Source of the DNA: Zelopaecilomyces penicillatus
Taxonomy: Eukaryota > Ascomycota > Sordariomycetes > Hypocreales > Pseudodiploosporaceae
Assembly: GCA_005765155.1 (NCBI GenBank)
Contig: VCCP01000001.1
Coordinates: forward strand, 6,696,001-6,760,000
Length of the DNA stretch: 64,000 nt
Reading direction: 5' to 3'
Shown here piece after piece: positions 26,001 through 38,788 of the stretch. The stretch's first letter is position 1. Each line of letters begins with the position of its first letter. Under the pieces are notes generated by a model that saw only the letters and a program-made list of their open reading frames with translations, did no database searches and was not told the DNA's origin. Both the position numbers and the translations under genes were made by a program.

Positions 26001-29000
26001 CCTCTAGTACTGTACAGAATTCGGAGAGAACAAATATTGGGACGAAGGAATACTAGCTATACCAGGTTCCGATAAACCTCTAGCGCAGCACGAATATCTG
26101 GTCCATAATAATCATCACCCGTTCTTCACAGCAAAGGGAAGTCGTTGCAATGGTGGCTGGGATGCCCACGTTGTGGAATGCATATTATTTGTCCGAGCAT
26201 TCCAACAAACAACGCATGACCTAGGGCTAGTTCCTTGTGGAATATGGGATTCAGGATTTAGAATTTAGTGAACGCAAGGGACGACGGCGACGATGTGATA
26301 ATGAACCGCGAAGAAATGGTGACGACACTTAAACGCCACCATCTGTCACGTCTCGTGTCTTGATCAAGCAGCCATGTGGTAAGAAAATGTCATCATTGTC
26401 GTGACGCGATGTATTCGTTGTCTACACACCCTTTCCATATTTTGTTCTGCACCTTACCTCAGGTTTGCATTATACTACACCAAACTCTCATCAAATACTG
26501 TGTTTGTTAGTGGCGAGCACACAAGACGTGCCCTTGAGATGGCACTGACAAGAATCTTGAAAAACCGGAAACGTGCAAGACGATGCAACAGACACGATTC
26601 AAGACAATTACAGCCTCTACCACGTCAATGGATATTGAATCGTTCACCCAAATGTTCACTAAGATTAAGTTGTTCTAGGGCATGCATCTCCATATGGCTT
26701 CATTTCGGAAGTATTGATAAACTCAAGGTGACATTCTATCCTGTTGCGGTAAATGTATGTCACCCGGAGTAAACTCTTCTACCTGTAGGGTTTCAAGGTT
26801 ATACCATAGAGATAGCGATAGCATCTAATCAATGAACCTTGTCTACGAAAGCAATACTTTGGTCATTGAATGGAAATGCAAGGTTAGGCCATGATTGTCG
26901 CGTGTGGCCATCTTCAGCCGCCTCGTCAGACGGCGCTTTTTGCCCATACCTTTCCCATTGAATTTGGAAGCAAGAAGAACTATGAGTGTGACAAACAGAC
27001 CTGGAAACCGTAAAGACACAGCGTTGAATATGGAAGGGCTTTGGAAAATCGATTTTTTACCAATCTGCTCCGTCAGTGCCGGAAGAGTGTTTCAGGTTTA
27101 AGGAGAAGCAACCCCAACCCCCTCCCCCCTGATTGCCCGTGCAAACGAACAGAGCAGAGTCCTTGCCCTAACCAGGACTGCAATTGTGCAACGATATTTC
27201 CTGTCGGTGATGGATAATGAGTGACCCCGGGCCGAATTGGCCTCCTTTTTCTTTTATCCACTTTCCATCTGTTCGGGCTGATTTGCTGGAACGAAACATG
27301 GTTACCCCAGTTGAGGGGGGGATAAAGTTCCAAAGAGGTTCATTTTGACGTGCATACAGTGGTAGATCGAGGCCTCGAAATTGCGATGGGCCTCTGCGCC
27401 CTGACGACTCCCTGTTCATGCTGATCCATCGTCCTGGTGGAAGCAAACACGTTCAAACCCCTACTCAGTCAGGTGTAACGCGACATTTTGCATCACGCGC
27501 CGTGGGTTCAATCCTGTTGGGTGCGAGAGGCATTTTTTTTTTTGCTCTTGATCGCGATTTGATATCGCTTCTTGTACGGAGTACATTCGTGGGCAAGCCA
27601 ATGCTAACGCCACGGACAAGGCTGTGATCCTGACGCCACAGTTTCTCTCTCCTGGTGTGGCGCCACTGGGTGGTGTCAATCAGTGCTGCTGCTTGTGGAC
27701 GCGCCTCCGTGATGAGAAATGCGGAGATAGACATTAATATTATTTAACCGCCGTATTGAGCACATGGCTCCAGGGATCGAGTGGATCTCAGGGATATTGA
27801 TTCGCCCATGAAACCAAACATGGTTTCTCTTGGTGTCTGGAGGGAGTCAGATGGAGATGAAACAAGACAGAAGGACCCTGACATGGAGGAGCTGCAATTC
27901 AGCATGGTAGGGGTACTCCGTAGTGTACAGTGGGTAATTTCTAAGTAGGTACTGAGATACCTGTTGTGATATGTACCTTCTAGCTCTAGAGGTACCTACC
28001 TTCATCAACCACTGTACAGAACCCATTCAGCGCCCGTCAGCAGGGGAGGCGTCCTCGCCAAGGTAGAAGCATGATGAGCATCAACAAGCTGGGATGGAAA
28101 GCGGAGCGATACCCCAGAGAGCCAGCTTAGTATAATTATGATTATAATTCTTACTGCTATTGTTATTCACGCATGCGCACCAGAAGCACAGTCAGATCAA
28201 GGGGTCTTGTAATGAATGACTCTCCTGCATTGCCACAGGCTCGTACGCGCCAACGAGTCATCATACGTACTATTGGCTATTGAGTTTCTCAAAAGAACCG
28301 AATTCTGATACAAGACAGTATCAAGACTGCTGGTGAACGGTAGCAAACATGTCAGAAACCTGACGCCTGATAGCTTGAGACAGACAGAACTCTACCGGAT
28401 GACCAAGAAAGGGCTGGAAACATGACGGCAGGGCCTCGGTTCTCGGAAGAAGTCAGTGGACACGGCACCAGAAAGATGCTAACTACCCTTGTTGATTCTC
28501 ACACTAAACAACCTTGGCAATTAGGACGGGGGATGACACGATGGATGACACCCTCAGCTGTCGGCTGTCGGTCGCTCTGCTTGCAATTTCCTTTCTGCCT
28601 GGAATAGGTGTGGAAGCATCCTGCTGATAATGGACTTGACATTCCGTATTGAGAAATTCGAATCCGGAATGGCTGCTGACCCAAGCATTCCATTTCCCAA
28701 AACGAAAGAAGCTCTGGTCCAATCCAGGCACGCCTGGAAGCATTGAAATATGTATGAAGCGAGACTTTTGAGCTTATGTATGCGCTCACACTTCGGGGAT
28801 GACATTGAACCACAAACAGGATTTTGGGGGTCCATGTTAAGCTTGCCTATCCCCTTGCTCGTCTTCCTCTTGCCCTGGTCGACCAGCGAGCGTCGGTCAC
28901 GAATGGCGAATGGCGCACTGCTAGCCGTGAGCGGCAGGCCCGAGAAGACGGTAGACGATCCCACTTCCACCCCGAAACGGAATGCATAATGCAAGTCTAA

Positions 29001-31002
29001 TGATGGAAAGAAAAAGATAATGGAAATGAATGGGTAAGGGCGAGATGGGGGATTCAAAGGACTCGCGGTTTGGCATAACAGGAGGCTGTTGATTACGATG
29101 TGGTCCGTGGGGAAATTATTTCAGGCAGTGCGAAGGAAGGTATTGATCAGGTAATTACAGTGCTAAGATACCTTAATATCAGTAGGTACCTCGATTACTC
29201 CGTTCCTTAGGACCCAAGTGCTATTAATACCAAGCAGGGAGTCACGTTACACACTCTTGCACCGCGCAAGTTACCCGTGTTTGCCCATCCACTGATAGGT
29301 ACTCGTAATTAGAACGACAGATGCTGGTTGCCAAGCGGCCAAGTACAACGACTTCAGACGCTTTGTACAGGCAACAGAGGCCATATATAGGCACAGATAT
29401 AATTGCAGCACCCACGCACATCTGCTTTACAACCAACTTGCATATACCATTATGGCAGCATCTGTTAGACAATATCATCCATTGCGACAGCGTACGGGAG
29501 AACTTGCTCAGAACGTTAGGTGCTGCTGGCTTGGGATAGTGACCTTGGGGGACGTACCCGCCTCTTTTACACGATGAGGCGTTGAGGGCTAAATTTGAAC
29601 CTTGTGCAGGGACCCCCAGGTGTAGACGACGGCATATGATTGGCCAGCTCTTGGCGCCAGGAGGGCTGCGCAGGGCTATATTTAGGCCACAGCGCTGTTT
29701 CGCACTCACCCATGTCCTCCACTCACGAAACGATGGAGCGGAGCAGGAGGGGGCTTCCCTGTCGCTCCAGCGCTTCGACTTGCAGAGGCTCTGCATTGCA
29801 GGGCTCTGAGTGGTCGGTCAGCCCACGCTGATCTCCACTTGAGTCGCTGGGCACCCGCAGCCTGCGCTGTGGTTGGTCGTTGGTAGTCGGTGGGGTGGGC
29901 AGGCCTGGGTCTGGTCCGTTCTGCACCTGGTTGTTGCCATGGGCTGTTGGTGGTTGCTGCTTGGAGCAGCTTGATGGAAGGTACATGTAAGTGCTGCAGA
30001 CTTGCTGTGCTCCGCGAGGTATCCCCTATTGGACAATCGCTCCGGGGCACCAAAGGGCTCACAGCCAAATACAGTGCTTTGTCGTTGCTCAATAGGCCTG
30101 TTCTGCCTGCCTGGGTGGCCGGTAACTAGCTCTAGCGCATCGCCCCAAAGCCTCTGCCTCCCGGGTCTGCTGTTTAGTCGCCGCTTGGTGGCCCCCCCCA
30201 GTGGCTCCCCTTCCCCTCCCCAGCCGCCGCCTGCCGTCGCTGTCGAATCCATCCATCAACACGCTGCCAGATCCAATTCTCTCTCGTCTTCCATTGTTCT
30301 CCTGCAACACCACGCAGTATCAGCAGCCGCCGCCGCCCGTTCGCCCTCCCGCCTGGAGGACCATGTGTCTGCGATAACTGGCGCTGCCCTCTTCTCCTTC
30401 ATTTCCTCCCTCTTCGTCTACTGCAACCCTAGGCCAACATCCGCCCATCTGCATGTGGCCGTCCGCCTTGTAGACGCCGCTGCTTTGTCTCACTCGACTC
30501 CGGGTCCCATTCCTTCATCTTGCTCTGTTTCTCTCCCGCGCCTTGAGCCGACGTGACGCCTGGCATACGATCGCCTTCTCCATCTGTTTTCTGCGCTTGA
30601 AGACTCAACAACGACCTGCGCAAGAGATTTTGCGAGCCTTCTCAGCCGCTTCGTTCTTTTACCGCGCCTGCTCAGTGCTCCTGAGAGCGCTTCCGACTAC
30701 ATAACATTCCACACACTACAACTACAACTGGATCCAGCTGCGCTGTCCATAAGCCGAATTACCCGTTTTTGCCGTTTGCGAATTGCGAATTCTCTCTTTG
30801 AGCCTAATTGTTCATTATTCTACGCCTTCACTTGCTCATTGCATCTTCTTCCCCCGAAAGTCACTTCGACATAATATCTCTATCCGCGTCAAATTTCACT
30901 ACCGATAGGTACACAACAACAACAGCGCCGTGTTCAGCACCTGCGAAAAATCGTTGGACGGAAAGAAGGTGAAAAGGGGACTTCATAAGGTAGCTTGAAA
31001 CC
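23098..31002. other. Long gene-free region (7.9 kb)
   Basis: No frame on either strand has the look of a conserved protein, although several chance ORFs of 90-195 codons exist. The region contains simple repeats: CA tract 23155-23170, ATCC tract near 23859-23885, four 11-bp repeats at 24404-24447, and a G run near 24887-24901. TAGGTACC-like motifs lie near 27945-28000 and 29185. From about 30,270 the sequence becomes pyrimidine-rich and probably forms the promoter and long 5' leader of the phosphatase gene at 31003. Confidence 0.55.
24404..24447. repeat. Tandem repeat, 4 x 11 bp (ACAGTAGGGCC)
   Basis: Four head-to-tail copies of ACAGTAGGGCC. The last copy ends in T instead of C. Confidence 0.95.
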
Positions 31003-33444
31003 ATGCCGTCCGCAGCAGCCCGCCGTATATACGAAGATCAGATACCTTCCTTCATGACAGTCTTCGATCTTGACGCCGACGTCATGGCAGACCGCGAAAC
31101 TGTCACCCTCGTGAACCCAAAGCTAGTTCAGATTGAATCAAAAGCCCATGGGATGTCGAGTTCACATCGACGGCCAGAAATGCGCCATGGCTGCATATCT
31201 TCTGATTCTACGCACAAACATCACGACAGCACGTCAACTCAGACCTCAGAGTCGGCTGAGTCTTCCCCTACTACAACCTTGTCAACCACCGACTCGTCGC
31301 CTCTCTCAGATTCCTCACCATCTTCATCACCAGACTCGCCACTCAGCCTGATTCCGCTGAACAACTTCCCATCCACATCATTTGGATTCCATGCAGGTGG
31401 CAACTCGACGTTGTTGAGCATATCGGAAGGAAATACTTTTGCGCGCCCAATGACATCCCCTGCGCCTAGGAGACCACGCAACATGAAGGGTCTCTCCATT
31501 CAACCACCCGTGACGGCCTTGTCAAATCCTGTTGTGGCCGAACCATCTTCGCCATCTTTTATTAAACCTAAGATCGCCGCAATGAAACGGAAGCCTAGTC
31601 TACTGAGTTTGAAAACTAATACGACAGACTTGATAAAAACGACATCAATGGAGGTTCCGCCCTCCCCTGGCATGCCCCCAATTTTGCAGCGTCGCGCTCT
31701 CAAGCACTCTACCTCATCCCCTCATATGCTTACGTCCCTGAAGACTTCAACCTTTGGCCCCCCTGGAGGAATGTCGTTTCCTAAGATGCTTGAGCGCAAT
31801 GAATCTGGTCTATCTGAGGTACTTCGGCCTATGAAGTCAAGCATGAAAGCTACATTTGACATCACCATTGCAGAGGAGGTTTCACCGATCAAAACTCAGC
31901 TTGCTAATCGCTCGGATTATCAACCTTTCCACGAGAATGTGAATAATGAAGACCAGAAGTCTCCGGGCTATCCTGAGGGACCCATTGCCATATATGGCGA
32001 TAACGTATTCCTCTATCTTGAACCGAATGCGGAGGAGGCGTCTCGCTTTGATGTTGTCTTTAACGTGGCCCGGGAAGTCAAAAATCCCTTCGGAGCTTTG
32101 CAAAAAGAGTCATCCAACCAGCACCAACATACCCAGCCAACCCCCCCTGAACAAAGTCCCGTCCCAGAGACTGGGGTTTCAACTGCGAGCTTTGCGACAG
32201 CGTGGGAGTTTCAGCCATCAGATGATAGATCTATGGAAACGCCCACTACTCCAAAGGCCAACCCCTTCAAGATACCCGAATATATTCATGTTCCATGGGA
32301 TCACAACACCGATATCTCCCCAGATTTATTGCATCTCTGCGAGACAATTGATAACCGAACAAAGGAGGGGAAGAGAGTGCTTATTCATTGCCAGCAGGGA
32401 GCCAGTCGGTCGGCTAGTCTCATCATCGCATATGGCTTATTCCAAAACCCTGAGCTCAGCGTTAATGATGCGTATTATGCGGCACAAGCTAAGAGCCGTT
32501 GGATCAGCCCTAATATGAAGCTCATGTATTCACTGCAAGATTTTCATAAAGAGCTATCAAAGAAACGCACCTCGCCTACGTCTGGTGCTTATCGACCACG
32601 CACAGGAAGAAGCCCAACCAAGCACAGGCTGACCTTGTCAGCTGATGCTATTGAAATGTCTTCAAAGGAGCCTCATACAGCACCCCTACCAGATGAAAAC
32701 GGTGGGACAGACGAGGAGGAAGCTCGTCGTCGGAGCCCTACAAGTCGTCTCCGAGGGAACACAACCTTGGGCTTGCCATCAATTTCCCCTGGGCCCGCCT
32801 CAGCACCACTTACCTTTTCCTGGCGCGAAAACTTGGGACCGCCGCAAACAACATTGAATGAGCCAGAATCAAACCTGCCAGAGGAAATGAAGACGGAACC
32901 GACACTACCAGAGCAGACACTTCCCATTCCTCGACTTGAAGAACCAGCTCCATTCAGTCTCCCCGCTGCTCCCCCCAGACCAAAATCAGGCCACAGCATG
33001 GCAGGATTCTCACATACAGCCGGTGCGGGGAGTCTGATGAGCCCCCCTTCATTTCTTGAGCAGCGACCTCATTCCAGCTCGGGCTTTCGTATTTCAGAAT
33101 TGACCTTTTTCAAGCAGCGGACTCCTAGGGAGTTCCCCCGACTCCGTGCGCCAGTGAACAGAGCCGTCACTATTGGCTCAGCATACCCCAATGATAATGC
33201 TCTCATGTCTCCACGAGCAGAGACTATGACCAGCAACCCTCTGCGAGAGTTCCCCGAGGTGGTCGGGATGCGATTCGTTGAGTGTCCCCCGGCACCAGCC
33301 GAAGGCTTGTTTTCTCCCCGACAGACTGGCTTTCCCCGGGACTCTTATTTCCACTTCGGACGACCTACTCAGATTTCGGATCCCAGAAGTCCACCCACTA
33401 AGGGTGAAGCACCCATAGTTCGCTCTATTGATGATATTTTATGA
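31003..33444 (+). CDS. Dual-specificity MAP kinase phosphatase (Msg5-like)
   Basis: A single uninterrupted exon of 813 aa with ATG at 31003. The catalytic domain lies at about residues 325-520. It contains AIYGDNVFLYLEPNAEE, FDVVFNVAREV and PWDHNTDIS with probable general acid Asp433, and the signature HCQQGASRS with nucleophile Cys463. It then continues with the helix NDAYYAAQAKSRWISPN. This is the DSP active site (HCxxGxxRS). Long Ser/Pro-rich arms on both sides match yeast Msg5, which dephosphorylates cell-wall-integrity and pheromone MAP kinases. KRKPSLLSLK at about 195 fits a MAPK docking (D) motif; that is inference from pattern. The C-terminal 290 residues are disordered. A very long, pyrimidine-rich leader precedes the gene. 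Confidence 0.9.
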   Translation: MPSAAARRIYEDQIPSFMTVFDLDADVMADRETVTLVNPKLVQIESKAHGMSSSHRRPEMRHGCISSDSTHKHHDSTSTQTSESAESSPTTTLSTTDSSPLSDSSPSSSPDSPLSLIPLNNFPSTSFGFHAGGNSTLLSISEGNTFARPMTSPAPRRPRNMKGLSIQPPVTALSNPVVAEPSSPSFIKPKIAAMKRKPSLLSLKTNTTDLIKTTSMEVPPSPGMPPILQRRALKHSTSSPHMLTSLKTSTFGPPGGMSFPKMLERNESGLSEVLRPMKSSMKATFDITIAEEVSPIKTQLANRSDYQPFHENVNNEDQKSPGYPEGPIAIYGDNVFLYLEPNAEEASRFDVVFNVAREVKNPFGALQKESSNQHQHTQPTPPEQSPVPETGVSTASFATAWEFQPSDDRSMETPTTPKANPFKIPEYIHVPWDHNTDISPDLLHLCETIDNRTKEGKRVLIHCQQGASRSASLIIAYGLFQNPELSVNDAYYAAQAKSRWISPNMKLMYSLQDFHKELSKKRTSPTSGAYRPRTGRSPTKHRLTLSADAIEMSSKEPHTAPLPDENGGTDEEEARRRSPTSRLRGNTTLGLPSISPGPASAPLTFSWRENLGPPQTTLNEPESNLPEEMKTEPTLPEQTLPIPRLEEPAPFSLPAAPPRPKSGHSMAGFSHTAGAGSLMSPPSFLEQRPHSSSGFRISELTFFKQRTPREFPRLRAPVNRAVTIGSAYPNDNALMSPRAETMTSNPLREFPEVVGMRFVECPPAPAEGLFSPRQTGFPRDSYFHFGRPTQISDPRSPPTKGEAPIVRSIDDIL

Positions 33445-34569
33445 CGAGCCTCTTGATTCGTTGTAACTTATCTCTCTATGCACTGACGGACGATTGTCGA
33501 CCCGAGCATACAACCATACGCTCCCAATTGGAATATTATGGGACGTTCGATGTTACTCCAAAGATGACGATAACCACAGGTTGGATATCATTGCCCCTCG
33601 CTTGCCAATCTCAAAGCTTGGATGCATTTACACACTCCCAACAGTCGTTTGCTTTACATATATAAAAGATCGATCTCTGTCTTTTCATACGGCGGCAACA
33701 GACTCCTCCTCTTGCCCCCCCTCCGGCTATTTTCTTGCATTATCCACCCTAGTCTTTCGTTAAACACCAACCAAGCGTTCTTTTTATGTACATGGCGTCG
33801 GACGAAATAGAAGTTTTGACCCCATTGTCTGTTCATTACCGGGACATATGGAATCGGGAGGGAAATGCATACCGCTGATAATGCTGTGGGCGTCAACTGT
33901 TTATTATTGTGTATTTGACACTGAACTTTGCCTTGCCTGCTTTTCTTTATTTCCCTCCTCTGGTTGTACTTTTCTTCTTGTGTCTTTCGTCCTATCCTCT
34001 CACCTTCGCTTTTTCTGCTAGTAGCAACTTTGTTGGACACCTTTCGCAAACAAAAAAAGAAGTTCAGGTTCGGGGAGTAATTTTGGTTTCATATAGTTTG
34101 GCGGGGCTTTTCCTTTCCGAGCCGGATTTTGAGTTTTCTGACTGTAGAGAACTAGTTGTATGGGCGATGGACGGTGTTCTACTTTTTCTTTTTTTGGAGA
34201 GAACTTGCCATGGAGGTGGAAGGGAGAATTTTGAACAGATGGCAATTGATTGAGTGATGAGATTAGGATACCATGAGGGAATAAATAGTTTTAGGGTAGT
34301 TACTGGTAGTAGGTAGCTGAAGAGAAACGAATTTTAGTTCAAACAAGCTTTCGGTCATGGTGTAGGTGTGATGTCTATTGTTTATGCATAGATGAGTCTG
34401 AATAACTGCCCATTCGTACAAGTGTATCGATCTCAGTATACAATATCTCAAAACCACAAATATTATTAGCATGCCCCTTAATTGTCCAAAACATTTACAT
34501 TTTTTTGCTATGCTCTAATATGTACAATCATGGTTCCTAATATACCCTTAATCCCACATGGCGGCCACT
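33445..34569. other. Convergent 3' region
   Basis: Between the convergent phosphatase and HUT1 genes. T-rich tracts around 33900-34200. No convincing coding frame. Confidence 0.5.
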
Positions 34570-35948
34570 TCATGACGTTTTTTTGGCATTCAGTTTTGCC
34601 GCCAACTCCTTTGTAATCTTTTCTTTCCTCGCAATGGCAGCCTCAATGCCAATGCCACCAAAAACGAGTCCTACGCCAACCCATTGCATGTTTGTTAAAC
34701 GATGGCCGAATGCGATTACGGATAAAATCATGGTAAACATCTTGCGTGTGACGTTGACAGTGACGAGAAGAACGGAGGAAAACGTCGAGAGCGTGTAGAC
34801 TGGTGAATTCTAGGTTAGTACGGAAAAGGTTTTTGCCTCAATCTCAATTAGTGTGAAGGAGGGAACTTACAGATGAAAACTTGGCCAACGGCACCGCAAG
34901 CTGCGAAGCCCAAGACGTCTTTCCACACGGCAGGATACCGACGCATGAAATCGAGAGCTGAGCCCAGCTCGCCAGAATTGCCAGCGACATCCATCCCGAA
35001 CCATTCTCCGAGACCAGTAGAGACCAGATAGGGGCTTGCTAGCAGGTAGGACAACATCACAAGCGTGCTCATCATGTTGTTGGCGCACATCATCTGCGGC
35101 CCACTATAAGGGCGGAAAGTCTGGAAGATGTGGTCCTGCGTGCTGTTGGTGAGACCGTCGAAGAGGAGGTTGATACCGAGAAGGAGGAGGCCCCATGACA
35201 CATTCGCGTCGTCAGACAAGACTGAGCTTTTACTTTTCCGGCCCGAGTGGAGAGTAAAGACGGCTACACCAGCAGTCACAGCAGCAACGACAAGGTATTT
35301 GTAGAGCGGGTACCGTTTACGGAAAATCGTGACATGGAGGAACATAACGGGGAGCAACTTGCAGCTTTTTGCGAGCAAAAAGGTAATGTAATCGGTATGT
35401 GCGAGACTCGCATAGCCGAACGGGCTGGCAAGGCTGCTGGTGATTGCGACCAGCGCGAGCGGACCAAGGATGCGGCGCGAAGGGATAATCGAAGGCACTG
35501 ACTTGCCGCTAGGTGTAGAGACAACCAGATAGATCGATCCGGCGGTGGCTGCGAAGATTGACTGCACTGTGTTAAGGAAGACCGGGAAGCGCCAGACTTC
35601 GGGGGCATTGGCAGGCCCATGCGGCGTGGTGGTCAACTTCTCTTGGAGATACGCCCAAGTCAAGCTTTGATTCGAAATGTTAGTCACAGGCATTGACGAA
35701 GACACCGATTGGGGGCGATTTGGATTGACCTACAAGGAAGAGTATATACCCACGACAGCAATGATGAGCTGCAGTAGGCCGGGATCCCTTCGTACATGCT
35801 CTACCACCGCTCCCTCTGCCGCCGTCGCGCCATCCCCAGTTGCGCCCTTGACTTCCTCTTCAGTTGGAGCTTCCCAGCTCGCCGTCTTTTTGTTGAAGTA
35901 CTCCGATGAGGCCTCGCGCTTCACGGCCAGTTGCTTTGTCCGCGCCAT
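34570..35948 (-). CDS. HUT1: UDP-galactose transporter homologue Hut1 (ER nucleotide-sugar transporter)
   Basis: Exons are 35948-35734, 35664-34871 and 34799-34570 (412 aa), all in phase. Intron 1 joins GIYSSF to LTWAYLQEKLTTT, and intron 2 joins GQVFIF to YTLSTFSSVLLVTV, both typical of the family. The protein is a drug/metabolite-superfamily transporter of about ten membrane helices. Recognisable parts are FLLAKSCKLLPVM, LLLLGINLLFDGLTNSTQDHIF and TRKMFTMILSVIAFGHRL. The N-terminal 65 residues are hydrophilic. The protein ends in KKTS, a KKxx ER-retrieval signal, which agrees with the ER location of Hut1. The orthologues supply UDP-galactose or UDP-glucose to the ER lumen and affect protein folding; this is family knowledge. 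Confidence 0.94.
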
Positions 35949-37527
35949 TGCAATTGTGTCGAGAGACAAAAGGCTCGGATGGTTCAGTCAAAGAACAGCG
36001 ATCGCAATCCCGGTGTGATGGCCAAATTTTCTCCGATGCCGCAATAAAATGAGCGCAGAACCGACAGAGCGGATGCAGCAAGATTGTGAGGGGAATTGGG
36101 CGGACTCCGGAAAACGAGGAAGAGAAAGAATGAAGAAAAAAGGAGACCAGAAAGGGAGACGCAATGTGCCGTCGTCTGCGACCAAAGGAGTGGATGGGTG
36201 GATGCAAGTCGTTGAACTTGACAAGCTGTCTTTATCCGTGCCGACGAGACGGCCAAAAATATGGGGAAAGACCCCTGCCTGACCCCTGAGCCCGCCTCCG
36301 GCAGGCTGATAGCACCAGGTACCCAAGTACCCCAGCGAGGGCTATCTCGACTATAATGCTACAGTGTGGCGCAAATGGGGACTGAGCTACCTTAGGAGGT
36401 ACCTTATGGTCTCGGGTACCTGGAGGGTTGGTCTCTCTCGGTGTCGATACAGTGCTTATTACAGAAAGCTTCAACATAACTCTACGCTTGAGGTGGGTGT
36501 GTGAGTTACCATGTAGGTTCTTCGCGTCACATAATCTCAACCGTAGAAGTTTACTCAAGAAATATTTAGTCTCTTTGCATACCATTGACTAGATACACTA
36601 TTATCTAGACGTCGCACCCCCTAATTCCACCACCGAGCATACCATGCCTGCATGCATGTCGCAATATTGTAACTGGTTTCAGCTCAATAGCAACGAGACA
36701 CCTGGCTAACGAAATGTTTAATCGAACTTTTGGGGGGTATCGAGAGGCAAAGAGACACATAATCCACCGTTATGCTAGCATATTCGTCGTTACGTTTCAC
36801 CAAACAGTAGGAATTCGAGTCATGAGAGTGAGAGTTTGTCATAGTAAAGTTGAGGGAGTAAGGGGTTGGGTGTTATGAATGACAAGAGGTTCATGTAGAC
36901 CTGGCAGTTGTATCATCGCTGCAAGTCCATGTATGAAGGTATATAATCATCCGAGCCACCAGTCCAATTCATTTGTCGAAGAAGTCTTCTTTGCATGGAT
37001 CGCGACGAGTAGAGAGTGAGAGGTGGAACAGACGGTTTGCCCATTCAACAACCGGAAACCTGGCTTTGGCGTGATGATGGAGTTTAACTGTGAACATGTT
37101 GCGCAGCGCTGGCTCACGCAGTGGGCTGCAACCAAATGTAGCCTTGGATAGAAGGGGATAGTCTTGTGGAGCAAAGTGAGCTCTTATAGAAAGGGAACCG
37201 GCGAAGATCAGGTAGCAACATCAAGATAGGTTGCCTTCGTAAGTAGCCCAGCCGAAATGAAGTTGATGGACAAAAGAGGTAAGCACAGCTAAGAGAGGGA
37301 GAAAATAATAAACTTGTGATTGAGTCGGAAGGCCATGTAAGTGGTAAGCCTCTGTCACCACTTTGTCCCAGTCCCTGTTCCAGCGGGGAAAGGGAACCTT
37401 GCAGTGAACTAGATCCTGGGTGAGTTCTCGCGGTCTTGCCTATCCTGATATAGCCAATCCCTTCACTTGATAAGTGACACAAGAAATTCAAGCAAAGCCC
37501 AGAATACGCAAGGTGTGAGCCCAGCGT
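35949..37527. other. Intergenic region between HUT1 and the KH-domain gene
   Basis: Promoter of HUT1 and 3' region of the KH gene. It contains a cluster of GGTACC-like sites at about 36315-36425. No gene is recognised. Confidence 0.5.
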
Positions 37528-38788
37528 CTAATCAGTGTCTTGCATCTGACTTCGGCGCATCTTTTCAGCTTCAAGATTCTCATATAGAAGAAAAAGAGCT
37601 GACTCGTTGGCCTTGGCTGTGCCCATGATGGTGAACATGCGCTCACCAGTCTCATCATGTGGTGCCTGAATAGTACCATGTCAGCATAGCAAAACTACCA
37701 GATAGAAAATGTTCAGATATGTGCATTACCTTGGCAATAGAGATGCGAGCTCCCGAGGTCTTGCGGATTTCACTAATCTTACTACCCGCTCGGCCAATAA
37801 TGCAGCCAACCATGTCTGCCGGGATGCTAATGTTTTGGGTTTGAATCTCCTCTCCGTTCTCATCATGAGTGGGTGGGCCGCGATTGGCCGCGTCAGAGTC
37901 AGAGCGACGGCTGAATGGCCGCGAGCTTCCGTTGCTAAAATCAGCGCCATTCCCTGTTCGCATAACGCGAGGGCTGCTGTACTCGCTTCGGCCTCCGCCG
38001 TTGTTGCTGTTATTGCTACCGTTGTTGTATCCAGTACCACCCGAGTTCGTGGTACCAGAAGCCTGCGTTCGAACAACCGGGTTATAGAGCACTGTGCCAG
38101 TGCCTCGTTGCCAATCATCCACCAAGCATTTGCAAATCTCCCAAATAGCTCGTTGGATGCCCTCGGGTGTGCCTTGCACCTCAACTATTCTTTCGGTCGA
38201 CTGGGGTAGCATATCCTTCTGCGCAACCATGCGCACACCGGATACATCTTGAATATGCTTGATCTTCAGTCCTTGTCTGCCAATGATGGTTCCCATCTGG
38301 TTATGTGAGATGAGGAGCTTGATTGCTGTTGAATGAATCAGTATGTTTCGATACAGGCACGGCTAGGCCGAGAGGGGTTGCAACGCACGATGAGTTCCAT
38401 TACTTTGGATAACACCTCCCATACCTAGAGCGGGCGCACCATCAAGAAGTGCGCGCGCAACAATAGCGTAGGCCCTGGAAATAGCGTCGCATCCACCAGT
38501 TATGGTAAGAACTCGGTCGTGGACACCTTGCACAACCTTGCTAACACCAGCTTTCACTCCAGTTTCGTCCCGCAGGTCGGCAACATTCTTGCCTCCCTTG
38601 CCGATGATAACACCAGCCTCCTTGGATGACACAATTGCACGGAGAGTAAGCTGGGCCTGGGCATATTCCTCATCCGTCTTAGGGGCAGGCTCGCCGTCAG
38701 GGCCTAGTCGCTCATCCATCTTTAAGTGGTCCATGGAATCAATCAGATCATTGCCGTTAGCCGAGTGCACATCCTGATTCGAAGACAT
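37528..38788 (-). CDS. Triple KH-domain RNA-binding protein (PBP2/HEK2/Rnc1 type)
   Basis: Exons are 38788-38389, 38325-37730 and 37665-37528 (377 aa), with phases 1 and 0 agreeing. Three KH domains with intact GxxG loops are visible: KH1 at about residues 46-115 (GVIIGKGGKNVADLRDETGV), KH2 at about 135-205 (MGTIIGRQGLKIKHIQDVSG) and KH3 at about 285-360 (VGCIIGRAGSKISEIRKTSG). A Gly/Asn/Ser-rich linker separates KH2 and KH3, with RSEYSSPRVMR and SRPFSRRSDSD. KH3 is split by the last intron. Homologues bind mRNAs or poly(rC) and control mRNA localisation, stability or MAPK transcript levels (fission yeast Rnc1). Which of these applies here cannot be told. The start ATG at 38788 follows AAAA. 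Confidence 0.92.

Noticed and set aside
28554..29057. 167-codon minus-strand ORF in the gene-free region
   Set aside because: No recognisable motif, no matching splice partner and no codon-usage character of the surrounding genes.
29242..29796. 184-codon minus-strand ORF
   Set aside because: Looks like random translation; nothing supports a gene.
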